64,000 bases of DNA from Albirhodobacter sp048262715 (GTDB taxonomy: Bacteria > Pseudomonadota > Alphaproteobacteria > Rhodobacterales > Rhodobacteraceae): NCBI GenBank assembly GCA_048262715.1, contig JBLXEV010000004.1:124001-188000 (forward strand), given 5' to 3'. Positions 41,052 to 49,844 of the stretch are shown piece by piece. How positions within the stretch are numbered: the first letter of the stretch is position 1; the number at the start of each line of letters is the position of its first letter. The notes under the pieces are model-generated. The model was given only the letters and a program-made list of their open reading frames with translations, was not told the origin of the DNA and made no database searches. A program made the translations under genes and the position numbers.

Positions 41052-41741
41052 ATGAAGAAATACATTTTCCCCGCCGTTCTGGGCATCGTGGGCTGCGCGA
41101 TCTTGATCAACCTCGGTCTGTGGCAATTGCGGCGTCTGGCGTGGAAAGAGGCGATGCTGGCGGAGATTTCGGCCCAGATCAACGATGCGCCGGTTGAGCT
41201 TCCAGCCTTGCCGGAAGACCCCGAGAGCTTGAAATACCTCCCCGTGATCGCGCCCGGTGCGACGACCGGCGAGGAGATCTTGATGCTCACGGGGCGGCAG
41301 GGTGTCGGCGCGGGCTATGAGGTGATCTCCGCGTTTGAAACCGGCGACGGGCGACGGATCCTCGTGGATCGCGGCTTCTTGCAAGAGGTGGATCGTTACC
41401 AAGATCGCCCCGCCGTGCCGCTGGTGGTGCGCGGTAATCTGCATTGGCCGAACGAGACCGATAGCTACACCCCCGAGCCCGATCTGGAGGCTGGTGTCTG
41501 GTATGCGCGCGATGTGCCGATGATGGCGGCGCATCTGAAAACGGAGCCGATCTTGCTTGTCGCTTCCGCCGTTGAGGGCGATCTCCAGAGCATCGAGCCG
41601 AACCCGATCACCATCACAGGGATCAAAAATGATCACATGGGCTATGCAATTACTTGGTTTTTGCTCGCGATTGTGTGGGCGGGGATGACACTTCTGTTTA
41701 CGTGGCGTATCACGCGACAAGGGATCTCTAGGAGGGATTGA
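41052..41741 (+). CDS. SURF1 family oxidase assembly protein
   Basis: This protein of 229 residues has the SURF1 layout: transmembrane helices at both ends (about 4-22 and 200-220) around a periplasmic domain. Markers are NLGLWQLRRLAWKE near residue 20, ILVDRGF in the middle and NDHMGYAITWFLLA at the C-terminus. SURF1 assists heme A insertion into subunit I. The start at 41052 has GGAG at 41042-41045. Its stop overlaps the thrC start region. Confidence 0.94.
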   Translation: MKKYIFPAVLGIVGCAILINLGLWQLRRLAWKEAMLAEISAQINDAPVELPALPEDPESLKYLPVIAPGATTGEEILMLTGRQGVGAGYEVISAFETGDGRRILVDRGFLQEVDRYQDRPAVPLVVRGNLHWPNETDSYTPEPDLEAGVWYARDVPMMAAHLKTEPILLVASAVEGDLQSIEPNPITITGIKNDHMGYAITWFLLAIVWAGMTLLFTWRITRQGISRRD

Positions 41742-43129
41742 TGCGCTATATTTCGACTCGGGGCCAAGCGCCTGAACTCACTTTTGGCGAAGCGATGCTG
41801 ACAGGGCTGGCGCGCGATGGCGGGCTGTATGTTCCGGCGAGCATTCCGCAATGGTCGCCTGCTGATATCAAGGCGCTGGCAGGGCTGTCCTATGAAGAGG
41901 TCGCCTTCCGCGTGATGAAGCCGTTCTGCGGCGAGACCTTCACCGATGCCGAGCTGCAAGGCGCTATCGAGAAAGCCTACGCGGGCTTTGGCCATGCCGC
42001 CCGCGCTCCGCTTGTGCAGCTCGCACCGAACCATTTCCTGCTGGAGCTGTTCCACGGCCCGACGCTCGCCTTCAAAGATTTCGCGATGCAGATCATTGGC
42101 CAATTGTTCCAGATCGCACTGGCGAAAGAAGGTCGCAAGATCACCATCGTGGGCGCGACCTCGGGCGATACAGGATCGGCTGCGATCGAGGCGTTCCGTG
42201 GGCTCGATAATGTCGATGTCTTCATCCTGTTCCCGCATGGCCGTGTCTCGGATGTCCAGCGCCGCCAGATGACAACGCCATCGGAAGACAATGTCCATGC
42301 GCTCGCGCTGGAAGGGGATTTCGACGATTGCCAAGGCAAGCTCAAAGACATGTTCAACCATTTTGAGTTCCGCGATGCGGTGGGGCTTGCGGGGGTGAAC
42401 TCGATCAACTGGGCGCGGGTTTTGGCGCAGGTGGTTTACTACTTTACCGCTGCTGTGACCCTCGGCGCGCCGGATCGTAAGATCAGCTTCACCGTGCCGA
42501 CAGGCAATTTCGGGGATATCTTCGCGGGCTATATCGCGAAATCGATGGGCCTGCCCATTGAGAAGCTCGTGGTTGCCACCAACCAGAACGATATCCTGCA
42601 TCGCTGCCTGAGCACGGGCCGCTACGAGATGGACGGGGTGAAACCCTCAATCTCGCCGTCGATGGATATCCAGATCTCCTCGAATTTCGAGCGCGCTTTG
42701 TTCATGGCCTACGGCCAAGACGGGGCAGCCGTCGCGCAATTGATGGACGAGCTGAAAACCAAAGGCGGGTTCACCGTGTCGCAAGGCGCGCTGGAAGCTC
42801 TGCGCGAGATCTATCTCTCGGGGCGCGTGTCCGAGGAGGAGACTTCTGCGCAGATCGCGACTGAGCTGGCGCGCTCGGGCGAATTGCTCTGCCCGCATTC
42901 CGCGATTGGCGTGCGGGTCGCGGATCAACATCTGGGCGCCGTCCCGATGGTAACGCTGGCCACCGCGCATCCCGCGAAATTCCCCGATGCGGTCGAAGCA
43001 GCGACGGGCATCCGTCCGGCCCTTCCTGAACGGATGGGCGATCTGTTTGACCGTGTTGAGCGCGTCACCCGCGTTCCCAATGACCTGAGCGCCCTTGAGG
43101 CGCTGATCCAAGAGAGGCGCCGCGTTTGA
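41741..43129 (+). CDS. thrC: Threonine synthase
   Basis: A PLP enzyme of 462 residues that converts O-phosphohomoserine to threonine. The PLP lysine is K112 in FHGPTLAFKDFAMQ; GATSGDTGSAAIEAF forms the phosphate-binding loop. It belongs to the longer class typical of proteobacteria. The ATG at 41741 has GGAGGG at 41731-41736; a TTG three bases earlier is less likely. The SURF1-thrC-M16 order is a conserved alphaproteobacterial arrangement. Confidence 0.96.
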   Translation: MRYISTRGQAPELTFGEAMLTGLARDGGLYVPASIPQWSPADIKALAGLSYEEVAFRVMKPFCGETFTDAELQGAIEKAYAGFGHAARAPLVQLAPNHFLLELFHGPTLAFKDFAMQIIGQLFQIALAKEGRKITIVGATSGDTGSAAIEAFRGLDNVDVFILFPHGRVSDVQRRQMTTPSEDNVHALALEGDFDDCQGKLKDMFNHFEFRDAVGLAGVNSINWARVLAQVVYYFTAAVTLGAPDRKISFTVPTGNFGDIFAGYIAKSMGLPIEKLVVATNQNDILHRCLSTGRYEMDGVKPSISPSMDIQISSNFERALFMAYGQDGAAVAQLMDELKTKGGFTVSQGALEALREIYLSGRVSEEETSAQIATELARSGELLCPHSAIGVRVADQHLGAVPMVTLATAHPAKFPDAVEAATGIRPALPERMGDLFDRVERVTRVPNDLSALEALIQERRRV

Positions 43130-44388
43130 GCGTAGAATATACCACGCTGCCCAATGGGCTGCGAATTGTGACGGAAAACATGCCGGGGCTGCTGTCAGCC
43201 TCGGTGGGCATCTGGGTCAATGCGGGCGGTCGCCATGAGCGACTCGAGCAGAACGGCATCGCGCATTTCTTGGAGCATATGGCCTTCAAAGGCACGACCA
43301 CCCGCAGCGCCTTGCAGATCGCGGAAGAAATCGAGGATGTCGGCGGCTATATCAACGCCTATACCTCGCGCGAGATGACGGCCTATTACGCCCGCGTGCT
43401 GGAGGCCGATGTGCCGCTGGCGCTGGATGTGATCGCGGATATCGTGCTCAACCCCGTGTTCGATCCGCGCGAAATCGAGGTCGAGCGCCATGTGATCCTC
43501 TCTGAAATCGGGCAGACGTTGGACACGCCCGACGATATCGTCTTCGACTGGTTGCAAGAGGCGGCCTACCCCGATCAGGCGATGGGCCGCACAATTTTGG
43601 GGCCGGCAGAGCGTGTCAAAGCGTTCAACCGCGCCGATTTCGCGGGGTTCGTCTCCGAGCATTACGGGCCGGATCAGATGATCCTCTCGGCGGCGGGCGC
43701 TGTGGACCATGACCAGATCGTGAAGCTGGCGGAGACGCTCTTTGCCGATGCGAAGCGCTCCTCTGCGGCGACCGCCCAGCCTGCGCTGTGGCGCGGGGCG
43801 GAGCGCCGCGAAGTGAAATCGCTCGAGCAGGCGCATTTCGCGCTCGGGTTCGAGGCGCCGGGCTTCCACGATCCCGATCTTTATACCGCGCAGGTCTACA
43901 CCACAGCACTTGGCGGCGGCATGTCCTCGCGCCTGTTCCAGAAAATCCGTGAAGAGCGCGGCTTGTGCTATTCGATCTTCGCGCAGGCGGGCGCGCACGA
44001 TGATACCGGCATGATGACGATCTATGCGGGCACCTCGGAAGAGGAAATCGGTGCGCTGTCGGAATTGACCATCGACGAGCTGAAACGCGCGGCGGCGGAT
44101 ATGACCGAGGCCGAGGTGTCACGGGCGCGGGCGCAGATGAAGGCGGGCATGTTGATGGGGCTGGAAAGCCCGTCGAGCCGCGCCGAACGCATGGCCCGCA
44201 ATATCGCGATTTACGATTCGGTGCCGGATCTCGCGGCGGTGACCGCGAAGATCGAAGCGGTGGATCTCGCGCGTGTGCGGGATTACGCACAGACGCTCGT
44301 CAGCTCACAGAACTCTGCCCTTGCGCTCTACGGCCCTGTTGGCTCTGCGCCCAGCTTGGACGCTTTGCGCGCGCGGCTTTTGGCCTGA
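43126..44388 (+). CDS. M16 family zinc peptidase (TTG start)
   Basis: The 420-residue protein is related to mitochondrial processing peptidase and PqqL-type peptidases. The inverted zinc motif HFLEH is at residues 47-51, with the downstream glutamate in the DREIEVERHVILSEI-like segment (DPREIEVERHVILSE). It is a cytosolic or periplasm-facing peptidase of unknown substrate; no signal peptide is seen. The TTG at 43126 overlaps the thrC stop (TTGA) and has GAGAGG upstream, giving MSVEYTTLPNGLRIV, the family N-terminus. Confidence 0.9.
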   Translation: MSVEYTTLPNGLRIVTENMPGLLSASVGIWVNAGGRHERLEQNGIAHFLEHMAFKGTTTRSALQIAEEIEDVGGYINAYTSREMTAYYARVLEADVPLALDVIADIVLNPVFDPREIEVERHVILSEIGQTLDTPDDIVFDWLQEAAYPDQAMGRTILGPAERVKAFNRADFAGFVSEHYGPDQMILSAAGAVDHDQIVKLAETLFADAKRSSAATAQPALWRGAERREVKSLEQAHFALGFEAPGFHDPDLYTAQVYTTALGGGMSSRLFQKIREERGLCYSIFAQAGAHDDTGMMTIYAGTSEEEIGALSELTIDELKRAAADMTEAEVSRARAQMKAGMLMGLESPSSRAERMARNIAIYDSVPDLAAVTAKIEAVDLARVRDYAQTLVSSQNSALALYGPVGSAPSLDALRARLLA

Positions 44389-44972
44389 TGTTTGGTCGCC
44401 GCCCCAAGATCGGGATCGAGACGGAGCGCCTGACGCTCCGCTTGCCCGTGCACGGGGATTGGCAGGCTTGGGCGGCGCTGCGGCATGACAGCAGGGCGTT
44501 CGTCTCGCCATGGGAGCCCGCATGGGCGCCCGATCACCTCTCGCGCAAGGCCTTTACCAACCGTGTCTACTGGGCGGCGCGGGCGGAAACCTCCGGCACA
44601 GCGCTGCCGCTGTTCATGTTCCGCCGCAGCGATCGCCAGATTGTCGGCGGCCTAACGCTGGATAATATCCGGCGCGGCCCATCGCAGGCGGGCACGCTGG
44701 GCTATTGGGTGGGCGAGCGTTTCGCGCGGCAGGGCTTTATGCGCGAGGCGATTGCAGCGCTGGTGCATCACGCGTTTCAGGTGATGGATCTGAGCCGGAT
44801 CGAGGCGGCTTGCCTGCCCGAGAACGTGGCCTCACGCGGGGTGCTGGAGAAATCCGGTTTCAAATATGAGGGCGTCGCGCAGAGTTATTTGCAGATCAAC
44901 AACCGTTGGCGCAATCATGTGCTTTACGCAAATCTGCGCAATGATCGGCGTGGGCGCACGGATATTGGCTAG
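44388..44972 (+). CDS. GNAT acetyltransferase, RimJ-like
   Basis: A 194-residue GNAT protein. ERLTLRLPVHGDWQAWAALR opens the fold and GYWVGERFARQGFMREAIAAL is the acetyl-CoA-binding region, both typical of the RimJ/RimL subfamily that acetylates ribosomal protein N-termini. NVASRGVLEKSGFKYEG is the conserved distal motif. It overlaps the M16 stop by one base (TGATG). The substrate cannot be told from sequence. Confidence 0.88.
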   Translation: MFGRRPKIGIETERLTLRLPVHGDWQAWAALRHDSRAFVSPWEPAWAPDHLSRKAFTNRVYWAARAETSGTALPLFMFRRSDRQIVGGLTLDNIRRGPSQAGTLGYWVGERFARQGFMREAIAALVHHAFQVMDLSRIEAACLPENVASRGVLEKSGFKYEGVAQSYLQINNRWRNHVLYANLRNDRRGRTDIG

Positions 44973-45029
44973 GGTGCGGAAGCGCGCTGCGGGCGTGTGT
45001 CGGCATCAGATATTTTGAGAAGGTGAGAC

Positions 45030-46427
45030 ATGCGTAATCCGGCGGATCAGGCGTTTATCAAGCATTTGCAGGGGCTTGGGATTGATGTGATCGCGCCTCA
45101 ACCCGCCTATCTCGAAGAGCCACGCGGACGCTATGCGGGCATCGCAGGCGGCATCGCGCGCCCCCAAACCGTTGAGCAAGTCTCGCGGATCCTCAGCGCC
45201 GCTCATGAACGGCGCATCGGCGTTGTGCCCTATGGCGGGGGCACGGGCCTTGTTGGCGGGCAGCTCATCACCGAAGGGCCGGAGCCGCTCGTGCTCTCGC
45301 TGGAGAAGATGAACCGCGTGCGCTCTGTCGATCCGGTTGGCAATGTCATGGTGGTCGAAGCGGGGGTGACCCTGCAAGACTGCCGCGAGGCCGCTGAGGG
45401 CGCAGGGCGGTTGTTCCCTCTGGCGCTGGCGTCGCAGGGCACCGCGCGGATTGGTGGCTGCCTCTCGACCAATGCGGGCGGGGTGAATGTGCTGCGCTAC
45501 GGCAATGCGCGCGAGCTGTGCCTCGGGATTGAAGCGGTGAGCGCGGATGGCACGATCCTGCGGAGCCTGAAGCGGCTGCGCAAAGATAACACCGGCTATG
45601 ATCTACGTGGGTTGATGATCGGCGCGGAGGGCACGCTGGGCATCATCACAGCGGCGAGCCTGCGGCTGATGGCCCCGCCCGCGCTGACCGGTGTCGCGCT
45701 CATGGCGGTGCCCTCACCTGCTGCGGCACTCGCGCTTCTGGCGCGCGCCGAAGGGCAGATGGCGGGCAATGTCACCGCGTTTGAATTGATCTCGCGGCAG
45801 GGGCTTGAGTTCCTCGCGGAGGTCGGGCCGGAGAGTGTGATGCCGCTGGGCCAGCCCGAATGGATGGTTTTGATCGAGCTGGGTCTGCCTGCGGGGATCG
45901 AGGCGGAGGCGGCCTTCGCGGAGATCTACGACGAGGACCTCGTGCTGGATGCAGTGATTGCGCAAAGCGGTGCGCAGGCGCAAGCAATTTGGGCGATGCG
46001 GGAGTCTCTCCCGCTTGCGAATAAGCGGATCGGCTCCATCTCCTCGCATGATATTTCGGTGCCGCTTGCGGATCTGCCCGAGTTCATCACCCGCGCCACG
46101 GCGGCGTTGGCGAAACTCGGCACCTTCCGTATCAATTGTTTTGGGCATGTTGGCGACGGCAATCTGCATTTCAACGTCTTCCCGCCCGCAGGGCGCAGCA
46201 AAGGCGAGTTCGATGATCTGCGCGGCGCGATCAAGGCCTGCGTGCATGAGATCGTCGTTGCGCTGGAGGGATCCGTCTCTGCTGAGCACGGGATCGGGCG
46301 CCTGAAGGTTGAGGATCTGGAACGGTTTGGGGATCCGTCGAAGCTTGCGATGATGCGGGCGATCAAAACTGCGCTCGATCCGCATGGCATCATGAACCCC
46401 GGCGCGGTGCTGCGCGAGCTGCCTTAA
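45030..46427 (+). CDS. FAD-linked oxidase (D-2-hydroxyacid dehydrogenase/GlcD group)
   Basis: A 465-residue flavoprotein of the VAO family. The FAD domain has YGGGTGLVGGQ and GTARIGGCLSTNAGG; the C-terminal cap has CFGHVGDGNLHFNVFPP and SAEHGIGRLK, ending LDPHGIMNPGAVL. These features are shared by D-lactate, D-2-hydroxyglutarate and glycolate oxidases. There is no neighbouring GlcE/GlcF subunit, which favours a stand-alone D-2-hydroxyglutarate or D-lactate dehydrogenase. A weak hairpin terminator follows. Confidence 0.9.
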   Translation: MRNPADQAFIKHLQGLGIDVIAPQPAYLEEPRGRYAGIAGGIARPQTVEQVSRILSAAHERRIGVVPYGGGTGLVGGQLITEGPEPLVLSLEKMNRVRSVDPVGNVMVVEAGVTLQDCREAAEGAGRLFPLALASQGTARIGGCLSTNAGGVNVLRYGNARELCLGIEAVSADGTILRSLKRLRKDNTGYDLRGLMIGAEGTLGIITAASLRLMAPPALTGVALMAVPSPAAALALLARAEGQMAGNVTAFELISRQGLEFLAEVGPESVMPLGQPEWMVLIELGLPAGIEAEAAFAEIYDEDLVLDAVIAQSGAQAQAIWAMRESLPLANKRIGSISSHDISVPLADLPEFITRATAALAKLGTFRINCFGHVGDGNLHFNVFPPAGRSKGEFDDLRGAIKACVHEIVVALEGSVSAEHGIGRLKVEDLERFGDPSKLAMMRAIKTALDPHGIMNPGAVLRELP

Positions 46428-46445
46428 CCCGCCGATCAACGGATT

Positions 46446-46475
46446 GCGGCCTGCCGAGGGGTGTCAGCAGGCCGC
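46446..46475. terminator. Putative terminator hairpin between convergent genes
   Basis: GCGGCCTGC (46446-46454) pairs with GCAGGCCGC (46467-46475) around a 12-base loop. No strong U run follows, so efficiency is uncertain. Confidence 0.5.
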
Positions 46476-46572
46476 GCGCATTTGGTTCACGTGGTTTGCA
46501 AGTAGCCCTGAACCATCAGGCTCTTACTGGTTAATGTGATTCCGGTGAATGAAGCGTTAACGTTAAGAGGGA

Positions 46573-47103
46573 TTAAAGCCCCTCGAAGTCGCAGAGCACC
46601 GAAACATTCATCCCCAAAGCATCAAGCCGCTTATGCCCGCCGAGTTCGGGCAGATCGACGATGAACGAGCAGCCCACGATTTCACCGCCGACGCGTTCGA
46701 TCAGTTTGATCGCGGCTTCACAGGTGCCACCCGTTGCCAAGAGGTCATCGACGATCAACACGCGCTCGCCGGGTGCGATGGCATCTTCGTGCATCTCCAT
46801 CACTGCTTCGCCATATTCCAGCGTATAGGCTTGGCTGATGGTTTGGCCGGGCAGTTTGCCCTTTTTGCGGATGGGGACGAAGCCTTTCGAGAGCTGATGC
46901 GCAATCGCGCCGCCGATGATGAAACCGCGCGCCTCCAACCCAACGATCTTGTCGATCTTCGCTCCGGCCCAAGGGTGGAGCAATTGATCAATCGCCATCC
47001 GGAACCCACGGGGATCGGAGAACAGCGTGGTGACATCACGGAACAAGATCCCCTCGTGCGGGAAATCGGCAATGGTGCGGATGTAGTCTTTGACGGTTTT
47101 CAT
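46573..47103 (-). CDS. apt: Adenine phosphoribosyltransferase
   Basis: The 176-residue enzyme converts adenine and PRPP to AMP. The PRPP-binding motif VLIVDDLLATGGT is near residues 120-132, and the N-terminal IRTIADFPHEGILFRDVT is a family marker. It is the last gene of a four-gene minus-strand unit that starts with mtnP, whose reaction releases adenine, so product and substrate match. One base separates it from the DUF2269 gene. Confidence 0.96.
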   Translation of the reverse strand: MKTVKDYIRTIADFPHEGILFRDVTTLFSDPRGFRMAIDQLLHPWAGAKIDKIVGLEARGFIIGGAIAHQLSKGFVPIRKKGKLPGQTISQAYTLEYGEAVMEMHEDAIAPGERVLIVDDLLATGGTCEAAIKLIERVGGEIVGCSFIVDLPELGGHKRLDALGMNVSVLCDFEGL

Positions 47104-47104
47104 G

Positions 47105-47584
47105 TCAGGCTCCGAGGCTGGGTTTGGCGATCATCAGCCAAAAGACGAGAATAAGGGCGATAAAGGCAGGCCAGCCGAGGGCGAACCAGATCCGGAAGGC
47201 GCGGCGGGCGGTTGCGGGAAGCGGGGTGCCATCGGCGATGGCTTGCGCCGCAAGATCGCGGATCCGAAGCTGCAATAGCACCACAGGTAGCCAAGCGCAA
47301 AAGGCAATCAGGTAAAGGGCATAGGTTGCCAAAAGCCACGGCGCATCCAGCGGGTAACCCGTCAGATGGATCAGCCACAGGCCTGAGAGCGGCTGTATGA
47401 TCCCCGCTGGCGTGGTGAAGATCCAATCCGCCACGACGACGCCCGAGGCGGTGGAATGGATTGTCTCGACTGTCCCGCTGCGCATCGCCCAGACCATTTG
47501 GAACGCGGTGCCGATACCCGTTCCAAATAGCACAGTAGAGGACAGGATATGGAGCCATTTTGCGGCCAAATAGGCGTCCATCAT
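47105..47584 (-). CDS. DUF2269 family membrane protein
   Basis: This 159-residue membrane protein has four hydrophobic helices. The first carries KWLHILSSTVLFGTGIGTAF, the DUF2269 signature with a conserved histidine (His12) that could bind heme or a quinone. The function is unknown. It overlaps the SDR-DoxX gene by four bases and is one base from apt, so it is part of the mtnP operon. Confidence 0.85.
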   Translation of the reverse strand: MMDAYLAAKWLHILSSTVLFGTGIGTAFQMVWAMRSGTVETIHSTASGVVVADWIFTTPAGIIQPLSGLWLIHLTGYPLDAPWLLATYALYLIAFCAWLPVVLLQLRIRDLAAQAIADGTPLPATARRAFRIWFALGWPAFIALILVFWLMIAKPSLGA

Positions 47585-48849
47585 CGCTCCTCGATGAGGG
47601 CGATATGGCTCAGGATCAACGCAAGGATCGGCAGATTCTTCAGCATACCGCCAATCGGATCAGTCCAAAGCGCGGGGGCAATCACGCTGAGGCCCAACGT
47701 ATAGCCGCAGACGAGGGCAAGCTGGAGAACGCCCCAGAGCTTGGGCCGCCAATTGCCCAAAAGCGCGAGTGCGATCATCAGATCCGCCAAGCCACCGGCC
47801 CTTCCCAAGGCCAGCGCGGCGCCTTCTGGCAGCGCTGGCACCAGCGCGTAGATCTGTGCGGGCGGTGTCAGCAACCCCGCCAGCGCGGAGCCGATCCAGA
47901 GCGCGGCGAGCGACAGGCGGATGACGGGTTTCAGAAGGTAAAGCCGCGCTTGCCAGAGATCCTGCGTGCCGGCAGGGCGGGCACTCAGAAATCGGCTGAA
48001 CCCGCGAGGCTTTGCCTTGATCTGCGCGAGAAGCGGCGCGGGGGCGGCGTGAACGCCTGCTTCCAACTGCGCCACAGCGGTGCTGGAGATCGGCCCTAAA
48101 GACAGGGCGTCCCCGATATGCCCCAAGGCGCGGGCGAGTTTGAGCGGCAGGCGGAGCAGCGGCGCGGGGCGCAGCCCGAGCCAGCGGCGATAGATGGCGA
48201 GCATCTCGGATTGGGTGACATCTTCCGGCCCGCCGATCTCCCATACAGCGGCGCCGTTTGAGGTCGGTGGCGTGGTCAGGCACGCGCGGATCACCTCTGC
48301 GAGGTCTTCGCCGTGAATCGGGTTGAACCGCTGATCGCCGCGCCCGATAACGGGGCGCAAGAACGGCATCGCCGCCAAAGCGCGCAGCAGGGAAGAGCCA
48401 CCGTAGGAGGTCTCCCCCAGCACGAGACCTGCGCGCAAGACGGTGACATTGTCGCCCGCGAGCGCCAGTTCCGCCGCGAGACGCCAGCGCGCGAAACGCG
48501 TCTGCGCGGCATCAATCCCCACGGCCGAAAGATGCACCATCCGCCCGCGATCCAGCGCGGCGCGCGCGGCGGAGGGGGCCGCCAGATGCACCGCCTCGAA
48601 GGCTTCCTCGGAGCCGTCGAGCAAGCCTGCCGCATTGATCAGATGCACCTCGCCCGCCAAGGCGGCGCGCCAGAAGGCGGGCTGATGGGTGGCCGGATCG
48701 AGGAGATCGGCCTTCAGCGTGGCAAACCCCATCTGCGACAAGCGATCCACATGGCGCGCGCAGGCGGTGACCTCCCAACCCGCATTGCGCAGGTGAAAGG
48801 CGATTTGCCGCCCGATAAACCCGTCAGCGCCAAGGATCAGCGCTTTCAC
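47581..48849 (-). CDS. SDR (NDUFA9-like) fused to a DoxX-like membrane domain
   Basis: A 422-residue fusion. Residues 1 to about 290 are an extended-type SDR with Rossmann motif GADGFIG at 7-13 and a catalytic-region pattern like that of complex I NDUFA9-related proteins. Residues about 305-420 hold four hydrophobic helices of the DoxX type. Possible roles include a quinone- or lipid-linked reductase, but no substrate is evident. It overlaps both neighbours by four bases (ATGA), so it is tightly coupled with mtnP and DUF2269. Confidence 0.83.
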   Translation of the reverse strand: MKALILGADGFIGRQIAFHLRNAGWEVTACARHVDRLSQMGFATLKADLLDPATHQPAFWRAALAGEVHLINAAGLLDGSEEAFEAVHLAAPSAARAALDRGRMVHLSAVGIDAAQTRFARWRLAAELALAGDNVTVLRAGLVLGETSYGGSSLLRALAAMPFLRPVIGRGDQRFNPIHGEDLAEVIRACLTTPPTSNGAAVWEIGGPEDVTQSEMLAIYRRWLGLRPAPLLRLPLKLARALGHIGDALSLGPISSTAVAQLEAGVHAAPAPLLAQIKAKPRGFSRFLSARPAGTQDLWQARLYLLKPVIRLSLAALWIGSALAGLLTPPAQIYALVPALPEGAALALGRAGGLADLMIALALLGNWRPKLWGVLQLALVCGYTLGLSVIAPALWTDPIGGMLKNLPILALILSHIALIEER

Positions 48850-49709
48850 AGCACCCGACCTGCGACGGTTTTCAGCTTCGCGATCATCTGCGGATCTCGC
48901 GCTTTAGGTGCGGTCATGATCGCCCCGTCCAGCGCCGTGTTACAGCCGCAGGGGCAGGTCTCCCGCGCCTGCGCGCGTGCCGCGATCCCTGCCACGGTGG
49001 CGCGGGCATTGCCGGAATTGGCGGTCAGCGTGGCGATGACTTGGGTGACATCCACCGCATCATGGCCCGGATGCCAGCAATCGTAATCAGTGATCATCGC
49101 GACGCAGGCATAGCAGATCTCGGCCTCGCGGGCGAGTTTGGCCTCGGGCATTCCCGTCATCCCGATCACATCCGCGCCCCATTGGCGGTAAAGGCGGCTC
49201 TCTGCCAGTGTCGAGAATTGCGGCCCCTCCATCGCGACATAAGTGCCCTTGTCATGCACGCGCACCCCCGTCGCCCGCGCGGCCTCCGCGCAGAGTTTGC
49301 CCAAGCTATCACAGGTGGGATGGGCAAAGGGTACATGGCCGACCAGCCCCGTACCGAAGAAGGATTTCTCGCGCGCGAAGGTGCGATCAATATATTGATC
49401 CACGATTAGAAAATCACCCGGCGCATAGGCTTCTTGCAGACTGCCGACGGCTGAGAGCGCGACAAGATCTGTCACGCCGAGGGATTTCATTGCGGCGATA
49501 TTGGCGCGGTAGGGAACGGTGGAAGGCGTGTGGACATGCCCGCGCCCGTGCCGTGGCAGGAAGGCCATTTTAACGCCGTCCAGCACACCCGTCAGGATTT
49601 CATCCGAGGGCGCGCCGAACGGGGTCTCTACCGCCTGCCAGCGCGCGTTTTCCAACGCATCAAGCTGATATACGCCCGAGCCGCCGAGAATGCCAATGAT
49701 CGGTTCCAT
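48846..49709 (-). CDS. mtnP: S-methyl-5'-thioadenosine phosphorylase
   Basis: A 287-residue purine nucleoside phosphorylase family enzyme that splits methylthioadenosine to adenine and methylthioribose-1-phosphate. GILGGSGVY is at 6-14; the phosphate region reads RHGRGH, and MEGPQFSTLAESRLYR with GMTGMPEAKLAREAE forms the base-binding pocket. The start at 49709 has GGAGGCAGG upstream; the longer opening overlaps the divergent promoter. It leads the operon that ends in apt. Confidence 0.94.
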   Translation of the reverse strand: MEPIIGILGGSGVYQLDALENARWQAVETPFGAPSDEILTGVLDGVKMAFLPRHGRGHVHTPSTVPYRANIAAMKSLGVTDLVALSAVGSLQEAYAPGDFLIVDQYIDRTFAREKSFFGTGLVGHVPFAHPTCDSLGKLCAEAARATGVRVHDKGTYVAMEGPQFSTLAESRLYRQWGADVIGMTGMPEAKLAREAEICYACVAMITDYDCWHPGHDAVDVTQVIATLTANSGNARATVAGIAARAQARETCPCGCNTALDGAIMTAPKARDPQMIAKLKTVAGRVL

Positions 49710-49844
49710 CCTGCCTCCGCTTTGATTTGCCATCGGCAGCCTAGGCCGAGGCAGCGCACAGGAAAAGCCCGATTGTGCCGGATACAAGACGGGCGCTTGT
49801 GTTTCGGGCAGGGGACTCCTAGCGTCCGGCCTGCGGAGGAAACC

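Noticed and set aside
46557..46586. TTAACGTTAA and nearby TTAA repeats resembling CtrA sites
   Set aside because: They lie at the 3' end of apt between convergent genes, and the TTAA spacing is not seven bases.
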